Below, piece by piece: positions 24,471-34,497 of a stretch of DNA of 64,000 nt. Numbering within the stretch: the stretch's first letter is position 1; each line of letters starts with the position of its first letter. The stretch is from SAR202 cluster bacterium bin87. Its GTDB lineage: Bacteria > Chloroflexota > Dehalococcoidia > Lucifugimonadales > UBA3495. The notes under the pieces were generated by a model. The model saw only the letters and a program-made list of their open reading frames with translations. It searched no databases and was not told the origin of the DNA. Made by a program: the position numbers and the translations under genes. Where the stretch lies: positions 487,180-551,179 of the forward strand of contig MPNC01000002.1 in NCBI GenBank assembly GCA_002238825.1, in the 5' to 3' direction.

Positions 24471-24493
24471 AAAGCGGGGCGTAAACCCGCTTT
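24471..24493 (+). terminator. Hairpin with A and T flanks in the nusA leader
   Basis: AAAGCGGG pairs with CCCGCTTT, and an outer TTCAC/GTGAA pair brackets it (24456-24504 region). The trailing TTTATTTCT resembles an intrinsic terminator in the leader, 60 nt upstream of nusA. NusA itself acts at terminators, so autoregulation is conceivable, but this is inference. Confidence 0.5.
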
Positions 24494-24554
24494 ATTTCTG
24501 TGAACAGAATGCACATCAGATCACTGTCGGCGGCGGAGCCGGCGGAGGACAAGC

Positions 24555-26336
24555 ATGAAAAGCGATTTCATGATGGCGTTGAATCAACTGTCCGCCGAAC
24601 GAGGCCTGCGCAAGGAGCTGGTCCTCGATAAGGTGGAGGTCGCGCTGGCCACCGCTTTCCGTCGCGACCGGGTGGCCGGCTCCCAGAACCTGACCGTCAA
24701 GCTCAACCCGAACACCGGTGACATCAGCATCTTCCCCCTGCGCAGTGTCGTCGAAGAAATCGAGGACCCGGAGACCGAAATCGCGCTCGCTGACGCCTTG
24801 CGGATCGTACCCTCGGCTGAGATCGGCAGCGAAATATCCGAGGATGAAGAGGTCGCCTACGACACCAGCCGCATCTCCGCTCAGACCGCCCGACAGGTTC
24901 TCATGCAGGGTCTGCGCGAGGCCGAGCGGGAAAAGATTTTCGAGGAATATTCCGCCTACCAGGGCGAGATAATCAGCGGCAGCGTGGAAAGCATCGAGAA
25001 AGGGCCGACCGTTTTCGTCAACCTCAACCCCCATCAGGCCCAGAGCCAGAACCGCGCCCGCGGCGTCATGCGCCCGGACAACCAGGTCGGCAGCGAGCGG
25101 TATCGCAAGAATCAGTCGCTGAAAGTACTCCTGGTCGAGGTTCAGCAGACCACCCGTGGCCCAGAGGTTGTGGTCAGCCGCGCTCACCGCGACCTGCTCC
25201 GCCGCCTGATGGAATCCGAGGTGCCCGAAATCGGCAACGGCACCGTCGAAATCCGGGCCATTGCCCGTGACCCCGGCATCCGCAGCAAGGTCGCGGTATC
25301 CTCCCACCAGGACGGTGTCGATCCGGTCGGATCCTGCATCGGCCTTCGCGGAAACCGTATCCAGAGCGTGGTCAACGAGCTTCAGGGCGAAAAGATCGAC
25401 GTGATCGAGTGGGACCCCAATCCCCGTGTCCTCATCGGGCGCGCCCTCAGCCCGGCCGACGTCGGCGGCGTCGAACTTGACGCCGACGAGAATACCGCCT
25501 ACGTGGTCGTCCCCGAGAGCCAGATGTCGCTGGCCATCGGACGCGACGGCCAAAACGCCCGTTTGGCCGCCCGCTTGTCGGGTTGGCGTTTGGACATCAA
25601 GAACGTCGAGCAATGGGAAGCGCTGCGGTCGGCGCGCGCCGCCGAGGCTGCCCGTGTCGCGGCCGCCCAGGCCGAAGCTGCCGAGGCTGCCGCCCGTATC
25701 GCCGCGTCCCAGGCCGCTGCCGCGCCGGTGGCTCCTGAGACGGAGCCGGTGGAATTGGCTCCCGTCGCCGAGGTTCTCGCCGAGGCCGAAGCGCTGGTTG
25801 ACGTCGCGCCCGTTTCTGAAACCGTGCCGGCGGAAATCGACAGTCTCGTCACCGCGGATATCGCCACCCCCGCCGCAACGGAACCGGAACCTGTGCTCGA
25901 CGCCGTTGCCGCCCAATCGCAGGACATCGTCATCGAAACGCCGCCCGAACCGGCCGAAATCGCGGAACCCGAGCTCGATGAGGACGCGTTGCTGGAGGCT
26001 CTTATGGCCGAAGAAGAAGCCGCCGCCGCGGCCGCTCCAGAACCCGTAGCGACGGATGACGCCCTGGGCCTCAGCGTTGATGCGCTGGATAGCCTCACCA
26101 TTGACGATGTGGTGGAAGAGTTCGAGGAAGAGGAAGAAGAGGAAGAGGCGGATCCCGAAATGGCCGACCTCTTGGCGGGTCTCCCCAACCTGGCGCCGGA
26201 TGCCGGCAAGATCAGGTTCGCGGAAGACATCGTCGGCGATTTCCGGGGAGGCGACCGACGGCGCCGCCGGGGCGGCGGCAACCGTCGCGGTGGCAACGTG
26301 CCCGGCGCCCGCGGACCCGGACCCCGCCGCAGGTAA
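24555..26336 (+). CDS. nusA: Transcription termination/antitermination factor NusA with long C-terminal tail
   Basis: 593 aa. Domains in order: N-terminal RNA-polymerase-binding domain (residues 1-125), S1 (near 135-200, SGSVESIEKGPTVFVNL), KH1 and KH2 (IAIGRDGQNARLAARLSGW is the second KH). After about residue 355 comes a 240-residue tail rich in Ala, Glu and Pro that ends in a basic GGDRRRRRGGGNRRGG. Such a long low-complexity tail is unusual. The conserved part is complete. Strong upstream promoter at 24364; ylxR, infB, rbfA and truB follow. Confidence 0.95.
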   Translation: MKSDFMMALNQLSAERGLRKELVLDKVEVALATAFRRDRVAGSQNLTVKLNPNTGDISIFPLRSVVEEIEDPETEIALADALRIVPSAEIGSEISEDEEVAYDTSRISAQTARQVLMQGLREAEREKIFEEYSAYQGEIISGSVESIEKGPTVFVNLNPHQAQSQNRARGVMRPDNQVGSERYRKNQSLKVLLVEVQQTTRGPEVVVSRAHRDLLRRLMESEVPEIGNGTVEIRAIARDPGIRSKVAVSSHQDGVDPVGSCIGLRGNRIQSVVNELQGEKIDVIEWDPNPRVLIGRALSPADVGGVELDADENTAYVVVPESQMSLAIGRDGQNARLAARLSGWRLDIKNVEQWEALRSARAAEAARVAAAQAEAAEAAARIAASQAAAAPVAPETEPVELAPVAEVLAEAEALVDVAPVSETVPAEIDSLVTADIATPAATEPEPVLDAVAAQSQDIVIETPPEPAEIAEPELDEDALLEALMAEEEAAAAAAPEPVATDDALGLSVDALDSLTIDDVVEEFEEEEEEEEADPEMADLLAGLPNLAPDAGKIRFAEDIVGDFRGGDRRRRRGGGNRRGGNVPGARGPGPRRR

Positions 26337-26730
26337 GCCCCGGCATTTCGCCGACGTACCCTACCCGACATCCCTCTCAATTCAGGTAACCGTAATTCCG
26401 AAACAGCGCCACATCCCTGAACGCAGTTGTATCGCCTGTGGTCAAAAGCGACCGAAAGGCGATCTGATCAGGCTGGTGCGCACGCCTGACGACGAGGTGC
26501 GGCCCGATACCACCGGACGCGCCAACGGCAGGGGCGTCTACCTGTGTCGTCAGGCCACCTGTTGGGAAAAGGGTCTCGTCCGCCGTTCTCTGGAGCGGGG
26601 ACTTCGCAACCCCGTCTCCAACACGGACCTGGACGCTCTGAAACGCTATTTCATTGAAACTGTCGCGCCCGGTGTCTACCACACCGGGTCCGGGACCGCC
26701 CCTGCCGCGGTTCGGGAAGCGGAAGGCTGA
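26290..26730 (+). CDS. YlxR/RnpM family RNA-binding protein (DUF448)
   Basis: The conserved domain runs from about 26401: HIPERSCIACGQKRPKGDL, GRGVYLCRQATCWEKG, with CxxC near its start. YlxR sits in the nusA-infB operon in many bacteria, as here, and binds RNA. No ATG, GTG or TTG exists between the nusA stop and the domain in this frame; the nearest is a GTG at 26290 inside nusA, taken here as the start, giving a 36-residue non-conserved leader. A non-standard ATT start near 26383 or 26395 is the alternative. Confidence 0.8.
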   Translation: MATCPAPADPDPAAGKPRHFADVPYPTSLSIQVTVIPKQRHIPERSCIACGQKRPKGDLIRLVRTPDDEVRPDTTGRANGRGVYLCRQATCWEKGLVRRSLERGLRNPVSNTDLDALKRYFIETVAPGVYHTGSGTAPAAVREAEG

Positions 26731-26787
26731 TCTTGCGCGGGGCAATACCCTGCGTGAACGGCAATTCCGCTGGAGGAGGTGCTACTT

Positions 26788-28596
26788 ATGACTACACAGA
26801 CTGAACAACGCTCCGGAGCCCGCCGACCTCGACGCAACGAGCCGCGCCGCAGCGGATCACGCGCGTTGGTCCTGCCCGATTCCCTGACCGTCAAGGACCT
26901 GGCCGAACTCCTCGACCAGTCCCCTATCGACGTCATCAAGCAACTGATGCGTCACGGGATCATGGTCAACGTCAACCAGGTTGTTGACCATCAGGTGGCC
27001 GCCGTGGCTGCTGCGGCTTACGGTGTCCGCACTCGGCTGGCCGAGCAAAAGGCGGACACCGCCTCCATCAACGCCGCTTCCCAGGGAGCCGACGAAACGC
27101 TGCAACAGCGCCCGCCGGTCATCACCATCCTGGGCCACGTTGACCACGGCAAGACCAGCCTCCTCGACTACATACGCCAATCGGCGGTGGTTGAAAAGGA
27201 GGCCGGCGGCATCACTCAGCACATCGGCGCCTACCAGGTCGTTCACGAAGGGCAGCCCATCACGTTCCTGGACACCCCGGGACACGCTGCGTTCACTGCG
27301 ATCCGCTCCCGGGGCGCGCGCGTCACCGACATCGCCGTCCTGGTCGTGGCCGCCGACGACGGCATCATGCCGCAGACCGACGAAGCGATCGATCACATCC
27401 GCGCCGCAGACGTGCCCATGGTCATCGCCATCAACAAGATGGACCTTCCCACCGCTCAACCCGATGTGATCAAGCGGCAGCTCAGCGAACGCAACCTGCT
27501 GGTTGAAGAATGGGGCGGCGAAGTCATCGCCGTGCCAGTTTCCGCCCAGACGGGGGACGGGGTCGACGACCTCCTCGAAAACCTTTCGGTGCTCTCGGAG
27601 ATCCTTGAGCTCAAGGCCAATCCCGACCGCGCCGCCGCCGGCGTCATCGTCGAAGCCACCATGGACCGCCGCCGGGGGCCTTCCGCCACCGTGCTGATCC
27701 AGGCCGGCACCCTGCGCGTAGGGGACTATATCGTTGCCGGCACGGCTTGGGGACGCGTCCGCGCCATGGCCAACGAACAGGGAGCAACCATCGACTCTAT
27801 TTCGCCAGGATCACCCGGGGTGGTGATGGGACTGAACGCGGTCCCCGAAGCCGGTGACATCCTGACCGTGGTGACCGGTGAACGCGCCGCCCGCCAGATG
27901 GCCGGCCGTCGTGACCAGCGCTCCAACACCAGCAACCTCGATACCGTACTCACGCTGGACAGCGTGGTGAAGCAGATCGACGCCGGCGACGTCAAGGAAC
28001 TGGTGCTGGTCCTCAAGGCCGACGTCCAGGGCAGCGTGGAAGCCGCCGTCCAGTCCATTGAGCAGTTGTCCGATGGCGACGTCAAGGCCCGCGTCATCCA
28101 CTCCGGTTCCGGAGCGGTCAGCGATTCGGACGTGCAACTGGCCGCCGCCTCCGGCGGCATCGTCCTGGCCTTCAACGTGGGTTACGAAGTGGGCGCCGAG
28201 CGCACCGCGGAGAGACTCGGCGTAGAGGTACGCGAATACCGGATTATTTACCGCCTGCTCGAAGACGTGGAATCTGCACTCCATGGATTGCTCGAACCGG
28301 AATTCGAAGAGGTGGTCGTCGGACGCGCCGAAATCCGGGAAATCTTCGAAGGGCGTCGCGGCGTCAAAATTGCGGGTTGCCGCGTCCTCGATGGCCGCAT
28401 CGTCCGCCAGGGCAATATCCGCGTCATGCGCGATGATGAGGTGGTCACGGAAACCCAGATCGGCAGCCTCCGTCACTTCCGCGACGAGGTGAACCAGGCC
28501 ACCGCCGGAACCGATTGCGGTATCGTCCTCGGCGACTTCAACGAATTCGAGGAAGGCGACCTGATCGTGGTCTACCGCATGGAGCGCGCCAACTAG
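26788..28596 (+). CDS. infB: Translation initiation factor IF-2 (short N-terminus)
   Basis: 602 aa from the ATG at 26788, with GGAGGAGG 8 nt upstream. IF2-N helical domain ([17 protein letters not shown]), then GTPase motifs [27 protein letters not shown] and SAQTGDG, then domains II to IV. The protein lacks the long charged N-terminal region seen in many bacteria, making it shorter than the usual 700-900 aa. It brings initiator tRNA to the 30S subunit. Fourth line of the operon context: nusA, ylxR, infB, rbfA, truB. Confidence 0.97.
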   Translation: MTTQTEQRSGARRPRRNEPRRSGSRALVLPDSLTVKDLAELLDQSPIDVIKQLMRHGIMVNVNQVVDHQVAAVAAAAYGVRTRLAEQKADTASINAASQGADETLQQRPPVITILGHVDHGKTSLLDYIRQSAVVEKEAGGITQHIGAYQVVHEGQPITFLDTPGHAAFTAIRSRGARVTDIAVLVVAADDGIMPQTDEAIDHIRAADVPMVIAINKMDLPTAQPDVIKRQLSERNLLVEEWGGEVIAVPVSAQTGDGVDDLLENLSVLSEILELKANPDRAAAGVIVEATMDRRRGPSATVLIQAGTLRVGDYIVAGTAWGRVRAMANEQGATIDSISPGSPGVVMGLNAVPEAGDILTVVTGERAARQMAGRRDQRSNTSNLDTVLTLDSVVKQIDAGDVKELVLVLKADVQGSVEAAVQSIEQLSDGDVKARVIHSGSGAVSDSDVQLAAASGGIVLAFNVGYEVGAERTAERLGVEVREYRIIYRLLEDVESALHGLLEPEFEEVVVGRAEIREIFEGRRGVKIAGCRVLDGRIVRQGNIRVMRDDEVVTETQIGSLRHFRDEVNQATAGTDCGIVLGDFNEFEEGDLIVVYRMERAN

Positions 28597-28625
28597 GGCG
28601 CCAGCCGGCGCTGCGAGGTTTACCC

Positions 28626-29018
28626 ATGGCGGACCGCAGACGAATGGAGCGGGTCAACGGCCTGCTCCGCGAGGAGATCGCCAACCTGCTTTCTTCGCAG
28701 GTCAACGACCCCCGCCTGAGAGGCATCATCACCATCACCCAGGTGCGCACCGCGACGGACCTGCGCAGCGCCCGGGTCTACGTCAGCGTCATGGGCGCGG
28801 AGGCTGTCCGCCAGGAAGCCCTGGCCGGCATACAGTCCTCCGCTTCCTACCTCCGCCGCGAGTTGCGCAGCCGAGTCTCCTTGCGGCACGTGCCTTTCCT
28901 CACCTTCCAACTGGACGACGCCATGATGGAAGCCAATCGTCTGATGCAGCTTATCGACGACCTGGAGGTCCAGGAGGAACCTGGAGATGGCGCCCAGCCC
29001 CGGGCGGGACGAGCGTGA
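28626..29018 (+). CDS. rbfA: Ribosome-binding factor A
   Basis: 130 aa from the ATG at 28626. RRMERVNGLLREEIANLLSS and VNDPRLRGIITITQVRTA are the RbfA blocks; the KH-like fold binds the 30S subunit during 16S rRNA maturation. A short polar tail extends beyond the conserved part. It starts 30 nt after infB and its 3' end overlaps truB by 32 nt if truB starts at 28987. Confidence 0.93.
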   Translation: MADRRRMERVNGLLREEIANLLSSQVNDPRLRGIITITQVRTATDLRSARVYVSVMGAEAVRQEALAGIQSSASYLRRELRSRVSLRHVPFLTFQLDDAMMEANRLMQLIDDLEVQEEPGDGAQPRAGRA

Positions 29019-29982
29019 GACCATGCCTGCTGGTGAACGTGGGCGGCCGGCGATCAACGGATTCCTCAACCTCTACAAGCCCGTCGGCATCACCTCGATG
29101 GACGCCGTTCGGCGGGTGAAGCGCGTCACCGGCCAACGCCGCAAGGTTGGCCATGCCGGTACCCTGGACCCCCTGGCCGAAGGTGTCCTGCCCATCTGCT
29201 TCGGACAGGCCACGCGGCTGATGGAGCTCGTGGTCTCAGGATGGAAGCGGTACCGCATGACGATCCGTTTGGGAGCCGTCAGCAACACCTACGACGCCGA
29301 GGGCGATATCGACGAAATCGCCGATCCCTCCTCATTGAGCCGTGGGGACATCGCTGCATCCCTGGTCGGCTTCGTCGGCGACATCGACCAACTGCCTCCC
29401 ATGTACAGCGCGGTCAAGGTTGACGGACGCCGGCTCTACGATTTGGCACGCGCCGGCCGTGAGATCGAAAGGACGCCCCGCCGCGTATCGGTGCGCTCGA
29501 TCTCCATCGACGACATCCGGCTACCGTTCGTCACGTTCACCGTTGACTGTGGTCGGGGCACCTATCTCCGCTCCATCGCTCATGACCTCGGCCAGTCCCT
29601 CGGCTGCGGAGCGTATGTCACCGAACTGGCCCGTTTGTCATGCGGTCAGTTTGAGTCCAACCGCGGCATAACCCCCGACGATCTCGAGCAGGCCGCATCT
29701 TCCGGCGACTGGTCGTGCCATCTGCTCCCTATCGATTGGGCGCTGCAGCAACTTCCCGCCCTGCGGGTCAACTCGGAACGCGCTCGCGCCGTGGGCCATG
29801 GCCAGACCGTCCCCGTCGCCCCCGCGCGAACCGACCCATTGGATCCCCGATTGTGGCGCATTTACGGCCCGGACGACGTATTCCTTGCCCTGGCCCGCCC
29901 CGAACCCGAGGACCGCCTGGCGCCAACCCGGGTTTTCGAGATTGCAGAACCTTCGCCTTACGCTCCCGTCGCCACCCCGTGA
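28987..29982 (+). CDS. truB: tRNA pseudouridine(55) synthase TruB
   Basis: 331 aa. Catalytic Asp in VGHAGTLDPLAEGVLP; NGFLNLYKPVGITS at the start and RKVGHAGT are family hallmarks, and RGTYLRSIAHDLG is also present. AGGAGG at 28972-28977 lies 9 nt before the ATG at 28987; an ATG at 29023 is an alternative that avoids overlapping rbfA. TruB makes pseudouridine 55 in the T loop of tRNA. The C-terminal 60 residues are poorly conserved. Confidence 0.94.
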   Translation: MAPSPGRDERETMPAGERGRPAINGFLNLYKPVGITSMDAVRRVKRVTGQRRKVGHAGTLDPLAEGVLPICFGQATRLMELVVSGWKRYRMTIRLGAVSNTYDAEGDIDEIADPSSLSRGDIAASLVGFVGDIDQLPPMYSAVKVDGRRLYDLARAGREIERTPRRVSVRSISIDDIRLPFVTFTVDCGRGTYLRSIAHDLGQSLGCGAYVTELARLSCGQFESNRGITPDDLEQAASSGDWSCHLLPIDWALQQLPALRVNSERARAVGHGQTVPVAPARTDPLDPRLWRIYGPDDVFLALARPEPEDRLAPTRVFEIAEPSPYAPVATP

Positions 29983-29994
29983 GCCCGACGTACC

Positions 29995-30306
29995 ATGCCA
30001 CCCGCCGATCTCCCGTGCAATCGGTGCGCGCGACCCACCGGCATTCGCGCCAGCTTCACCTTCCGGCCTCGCGGCGGGGCAACCGGGATCACCAAGTGCC
30101 TTCGCTGCGCCCTGCGGCATTGGCCCATGCTGCGCCGGTCGTTAATCGCCAGCGCCGTGGTGGGCACGGCCCTCACGGCGCTGAATCAGGGTGACGCCAT
30201 CGTCGCCGGCAATCTGGCCGGCGCGTTGGCCTGGAAAATTCCGCTGACCTATTGCGTGCCCTTCCTGGTAGCCACCTACGGAGCGTTGGCCAACAGCCGT
30301 AACTGA
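29995..30306 (+). CDS. NrtS-like nitrate/nitrite transport protein with N-terminal zinc ribbon
   Basis: 103 aa. The C-terminal 60 residues, SAVVGTALTALNQGDAIVAG and AWKIPLTYCVPFLVATYGAL, match the small NrtS membrane proteins linked to nitrate/nitrite uptake, with two membrane helices. Before them is a 30-residue extension with CNRC and CLRC, a likely zinc ribbon, not usual in NrtS as I know it. NrtS proteins were described from marine cyanobacteria. It follows truB by 12 nt and converges on lexA. Confidence 0.75.
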   Translation: MPPADLPCNRCARPTGIRASFTFRPRGGATGITKCLRCALRHWPMLRRSLIASAVVGTALTALNQGDAIVAGNLAGALAWKIPLTYCVPFLVATYGALANSRN

Positions 30307-30320
30307 AGGCCATCTTCGAC

Positions 30321-30974
30321 TCAGTACTGTCGCAGCACTTCCACCACTCGACCCTTCACCTCGACGTTGTCCGCCGGCACGTAGATGGGGTCCATGGTGC
30401 TGTTGGCCGGCTGTAACCGTACCTGGTCGCCCTCTCGGAAGAACTTCTTGAGGGTCGCCTCCTCTTCTTCCTTCAGCCAGGCCACCACCATCTCGCCATT
30501 CCGCGCCGTGTTGGTCGGCTTGATCACCACCACGTCACCGTCGTCAATCAGCGCGTCAATCATCGACGTGCCCTTGACCGACAGCGCGTACAGCGTCCCG
30601 TGCCGCTTCTTGAGGTCGGGGCGCACCTCCACGATGTCAAATTCCGCAGCCGAGTCCACCCCTTCCGAGGAGAATGCCGGTATCGGTTCACCGGCGGCGA
30701 TGCTGCCCACGATCTGCACCCGGGCGGCCCCGTTGGCTACCGGCAGGCCGGTTTCGTCCAGCAGTTCGATGCCCCGCGCGACTTCCGAGCGGCGCTTGAG
30801 ATATCCGTCCCGCTCCATCAATCGCAGGTTGTAATCCACAACCGATGTGCTGCTGATGCTGCAGCCGCGCTGAATGTCCCGCACCGTGGGCGGGATACCG
30901 TTTTCGTCCAGGAACTGCCCGATGAAATCCAGGATCTGCTGCTGTCGGGGCCTCAGGTTTTTCTTCGGTGGCAT
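30321..30974 (-). CDS. lexA: LexA repressor
   Basis: 217 aa from the ATG at 30974 with GGAGG upstream. N-terminal winged helix (LRPRQQQILDFIGQFL), Ala-Gly cleavage site in VGSIAAGEPIP, catalytic Ser in KGTSMIDALI, and catalytic Lys in EATLKKFF. LexA represses the SOS regulon and cleaves itself with RecA. A DNA site matching its likely operator lies in its own promoter at 31012-31025. There are two basic residues more than usual at the start, nothing else odd. Confidence 0.96.
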   Translation of the reverse strand: MPPKKNLRPRQQQILDFIGQFLDENGIPPTVRDIQRGCSISSTSVVDYNLRLMERDGYLKRRSEVARGIELLDETGLPVANGAARVQIVGSIAAGEPIPAFSSEGVDSAAEFDIVEVRPDLKKRHGTLYALSVKGTSMIDALIDDGDVVVIKPTNTARNGEMVVAWLKEEEEATLKKFFREGDQVRLQPANSTMDPIYVPADNVEVKGRVVEVLRQY

Positions 30975-31011
30975 ACAGGCTACCTCCACACCGTGTGTAT
31001 TCTCCGCACCT

Positions 31012-31025
31012 CAAACTAATGTTCG
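31012..31025. promoter_or_regulatory. SOS box (LexA operator)
   Basis: CAAACTAATGTTCG, that is CGAAC-ATTA-GTTTG on the minus strand, is a near-perfect CGAAC-N4-GTTCG palindrome, the Gram-positive-type LexA box. It lies just past the -10 of the lexA promoter, where a bound repressor would block transcription start. Confidence 0.75.
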
Positions 31026-31033
31026 GCACCAAT

Positions 31034-31062
31034 ATGCTAATAAAACGCGCTCGCGTTGTCAA
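31034..31062 (-). promoter_or_regulatory. lexA promoter
   Basis: On the minus strand TTGACA (31062-31057) is followed by a 17-nt spacer and TAGCAT (31039-31034). The predicted start, near 31027, directly abuts the SOS box. Confidence 0.75.
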
Positions 31063-31230
31063 CACGCGGGAGTCATCAGATCTCCGGCCGTTGCGCCGTC
31101 CCACGGCGCCAGCTACCCGCTCCGCCTCACGGTGGCGGAGGCGACCAAATTGAGAGCCAGATCCACCGGGACCGCCCAGCCGAAAACTGCGCGCCCAACT
31201 CGCCGGTGGAACCCTGCTCCGTTTTGACTG

Positions 31231-31300
31231 GGAGCTAACCCCTTCGGATCGGAACTGGCCCCTTTGACCCGGAGTTGGCCCCTTTGATTCGGAACTAGCC
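31231..31300. repeat. 20-bp tandem repeat, about 3.5 units
   Basis: Units begin at 31231 (GGAGCTAACC), 31251 (GGAACTGGCC), 31271 (GGAGTTGGCC) and 31291 (GGAACTAGCC), each followed by CCTTTGACCC-like sequence. The last unit contains the rpsT stop codon. The preceding 31075-31230 shows nothing recognisable. Confidence 0.7.
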
Positions 31301-31549
31301 GGCTCGGGATCGGTTGAGCGCCGAGACCAGCCGGCCCTTGCGCCTGGATGCGTTGTTCTTGTGCAGCAACCCCTTGCGGACTGCCACGTCGAGCATGCTC
31401 ATGGCATTGCGCACCGCTTCTTCCGAATCGGGATCGGCGGCCGCCACGGCCTGGCGGGCGCGACTGACGGCGGTGCGGGTGGCGCGACGCGCGCTCATGT
31501 TGCGCGCATTGCGTTTGACGGATCGGCGGTGGGCTTTCTGAGCCGGCAA
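31295..31549 (-). CDS. rpsT: 30S ribosomal protein S20
   Basis: 84 aa: MPAQKAHRRSVKRNARN, then VAVRKGLLHKNNASRRKGRL, an all-helical basic protein that binds the 5' domain of 16S rRNA. The start codon is TTG (31549-31547) with AGGAG about 9 nt upstream; no ATG would keep the conserved start. Rare starts in S20 are known in other bacteria and may aid autoregulation. It is monocistronic here. Confidence 0.94.
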   Translation of the reverse strand: MPAQKAHRRSVKRNARNMSARRATRTAVSRARQAVAAADPDSEEAVRNAMSMLDVAVRKGLLHKNNASRRKGRLVSALNRSRAG

Positions 31550-31656
31550 AGTTCTAACTCCTGGAGCCTGATTTTCAAGAAGACGATGTTACCAAACCCG
31601 TTGCCTGTTTGTCATCTGGTGGCTACAACTCACCAGTGCCTTTTCAACGTGGATCC

Positions 31657-31733
31657 GTCATTCCTGCGCAAGCAGGAACCCAGAGACCTCCGCCAATGGA
31701 AACGTTCTGGATTCCCGATTTCGCGGGAATGAC
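31657..31733. repeat. Dispersed palindromic repeat, type R3
   Basis: GTCATTCCTGCGCAAGCAGGAA on the left and GATTTCGCGGGAATGAC on the right form the ends of a 77-bp element. Related copies: 16099 and 53221. It sits in the 700-bp gene-free stretch between rpsT and groEL. Confidence 0.7.
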
Positions 31734-31781
31734 GAACCGGGTTGTGGGCCACCGTCAGAGACTTTGAAAAGACCCTGACAG

Positions 31782-31943
31782 CTCACGCGTACTCAGTTCG
31801 GGGGATCGTCAGAATCAGGATTTTCAAGATTTCGGTATTATCAGGATTGGAACCGTTCCATGGCGGAGATCTCCCAATCCTGGTCAATCATAAAATCCCG
31901 TAAATCCTGATTATGACGATCCCCCGAACTGGCCACACGTGAG
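31782..31943. repeat. Dispersed palindromic element, core type R5, with shared ends
   Basis: Outer ends CTCACGCGTACTCAGTT and AACTGGCCACACGTGAG are the shared termini. The inner arms CGGGGGATCGTCAGAATCAG and its partner CCTGATTATGACGATCCCCC are inverted. The core is unlike R1 or R2, though the ends are the same. Remaining bases 31944-32250 hold only the groEL upstream region. Confidence 0.72.
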
Positions 31944-32250
31944 GGTAGCTACAGGCGGCTTCTCACGGATGCCCTTCCTTCCATGTCCAGCGTTTTCCAC
32001 GGTCCACCGCCGTGTCGACGCCCGTCCTTTGGTGCCCCCTACGTCGTCCGCGCCGGCGCGCCGCTGGCCTCTCCGTTCCCCAGGCAAGACCGGTTTGCGG
32101 ACGCGAGCGGTTCAGGTTGACAATTTCGGCCATGTTGCCCGAAAATTGGTATGCTGAAACCGGAACCCGGAAATTCATGGGTGCCGCGTTTTTCAGTGTC
32201 ACGATTCCTGTTTACATCAACAATACCCCCATTAGCGGAGGATCCCCGCC

Positions 32251-33876
<1,626 letters not shown>

Positions 33877-33897
33877 TCCCCATCGACTACGCAAATC

Positions 33898-33944
33898 CAC
33901 CCGCCGCGCGTTCCTCTCAAAGACGCCGGCGGGTGAATTGTTTT
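33898..33944 (+). terminator. Intrinsic terminator after groEL
   Basis: CACCCGCCG (33898-33906) pairs perfectly with CGGCGGGTG (33927-33935), followed by AATTGTTTT. The stem lies 22 nt after the groEL stop, and the dcd start codon follows at 33952. Confidence 0.82.
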
Positions 33945-33951
33945 CTGTAGC

Positions 33952-34497
33952 ATGACCACCAACGAAACACCCGCACCGGGCGCGCTCAATCGGGATTCCA
34001 TCGCCGCGCTGCTGGCCGGTCGGCCTCCGCTGCTCGAAGAATGTCCCGACCCTCACGGACAGCTCCAGCCCAACGGCTTCGACGTTACCGTGCGCTCGAT
34101 AGCTTCGTATCCCAATAGCGTCGGCTCCGGCGCTATTGGTGTCTCCGACGCCGATCGCGTGCTGCCTGAACCCACCGAGCTGAACTTCGGACCCGACGGT
34201 TGGCTGAACCTGTCTCCCGGCCACTACCTGGCCACCATCAACGAGGTGGTCAACCTCCCCCGCTGGCTCATGGCCCTGTGCCGTCCCCGGTCCAGCCTGC
34301 TGCGCATGGGCGTCACCCTGCACACCGCCGTGTGGGATGCCGGCTACAGCGGACGCTCCCAGGCGCTCCTGGTCGTCCATCACGCGGACGGCTTCCGCCT
34401 GCAGCGGGATGCTCGCATCGCCCAGCTGGTCTTTTTCCCCCTGAGCGCCCCGGACGCCCAGGGCTACGCCGGACGCTACCAGCGCGAGAACCTGTGA
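33952..34497 (+). CDS. Dcd/dUTPase-family nucleotide hydrolase
   Basis: 181 aa. CRPRSSLLRMGVTLHTAVWDAGYSGRSQALL and RIAQLVFFPLSAPDAQ are the conserved dUTPase/dCTP-deaminase motifs. The catalytic Glu region of dCTP deaminase is not clear, so either dUTP hydrolysis or dCTP deamination is possible. Either limits dUTP and supplies dUMP for thymidylate. The stop overlaps the queG GTG start by 4 nt, so the two are coupled, an odd pairing. No Shine-Dalgarno is visible. Confidence 0.82.
   Translation: MTTNETPAPGALNRDSIAALLAGRPPLLEECPDPHGQLQPNGFDVTVRSIASYPNSVGSGAIGVSDADRVLPEPTELNFGPDGWLNLSPGHYLATINEVVNLPRWLMALCRPRSSLLRMGVTLHTAVWDAGYSGRSQALLVVHHADGFRLQRDARIAQLVFFPLSAPDAQGYAGRYQRENL

Noticed and set aside
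24516-25916. 466-aa minus-strand ORF over nusA
   Set aside because: Shadow of nusA. The plus-strand frame has all NusA domains; the minus product has no recognisable motif.
32117-32155. groEL promoter TTGACA with TATGCT
   Set aside because: The spacer is 27 nt, too long; no pair with normal spacing was found.
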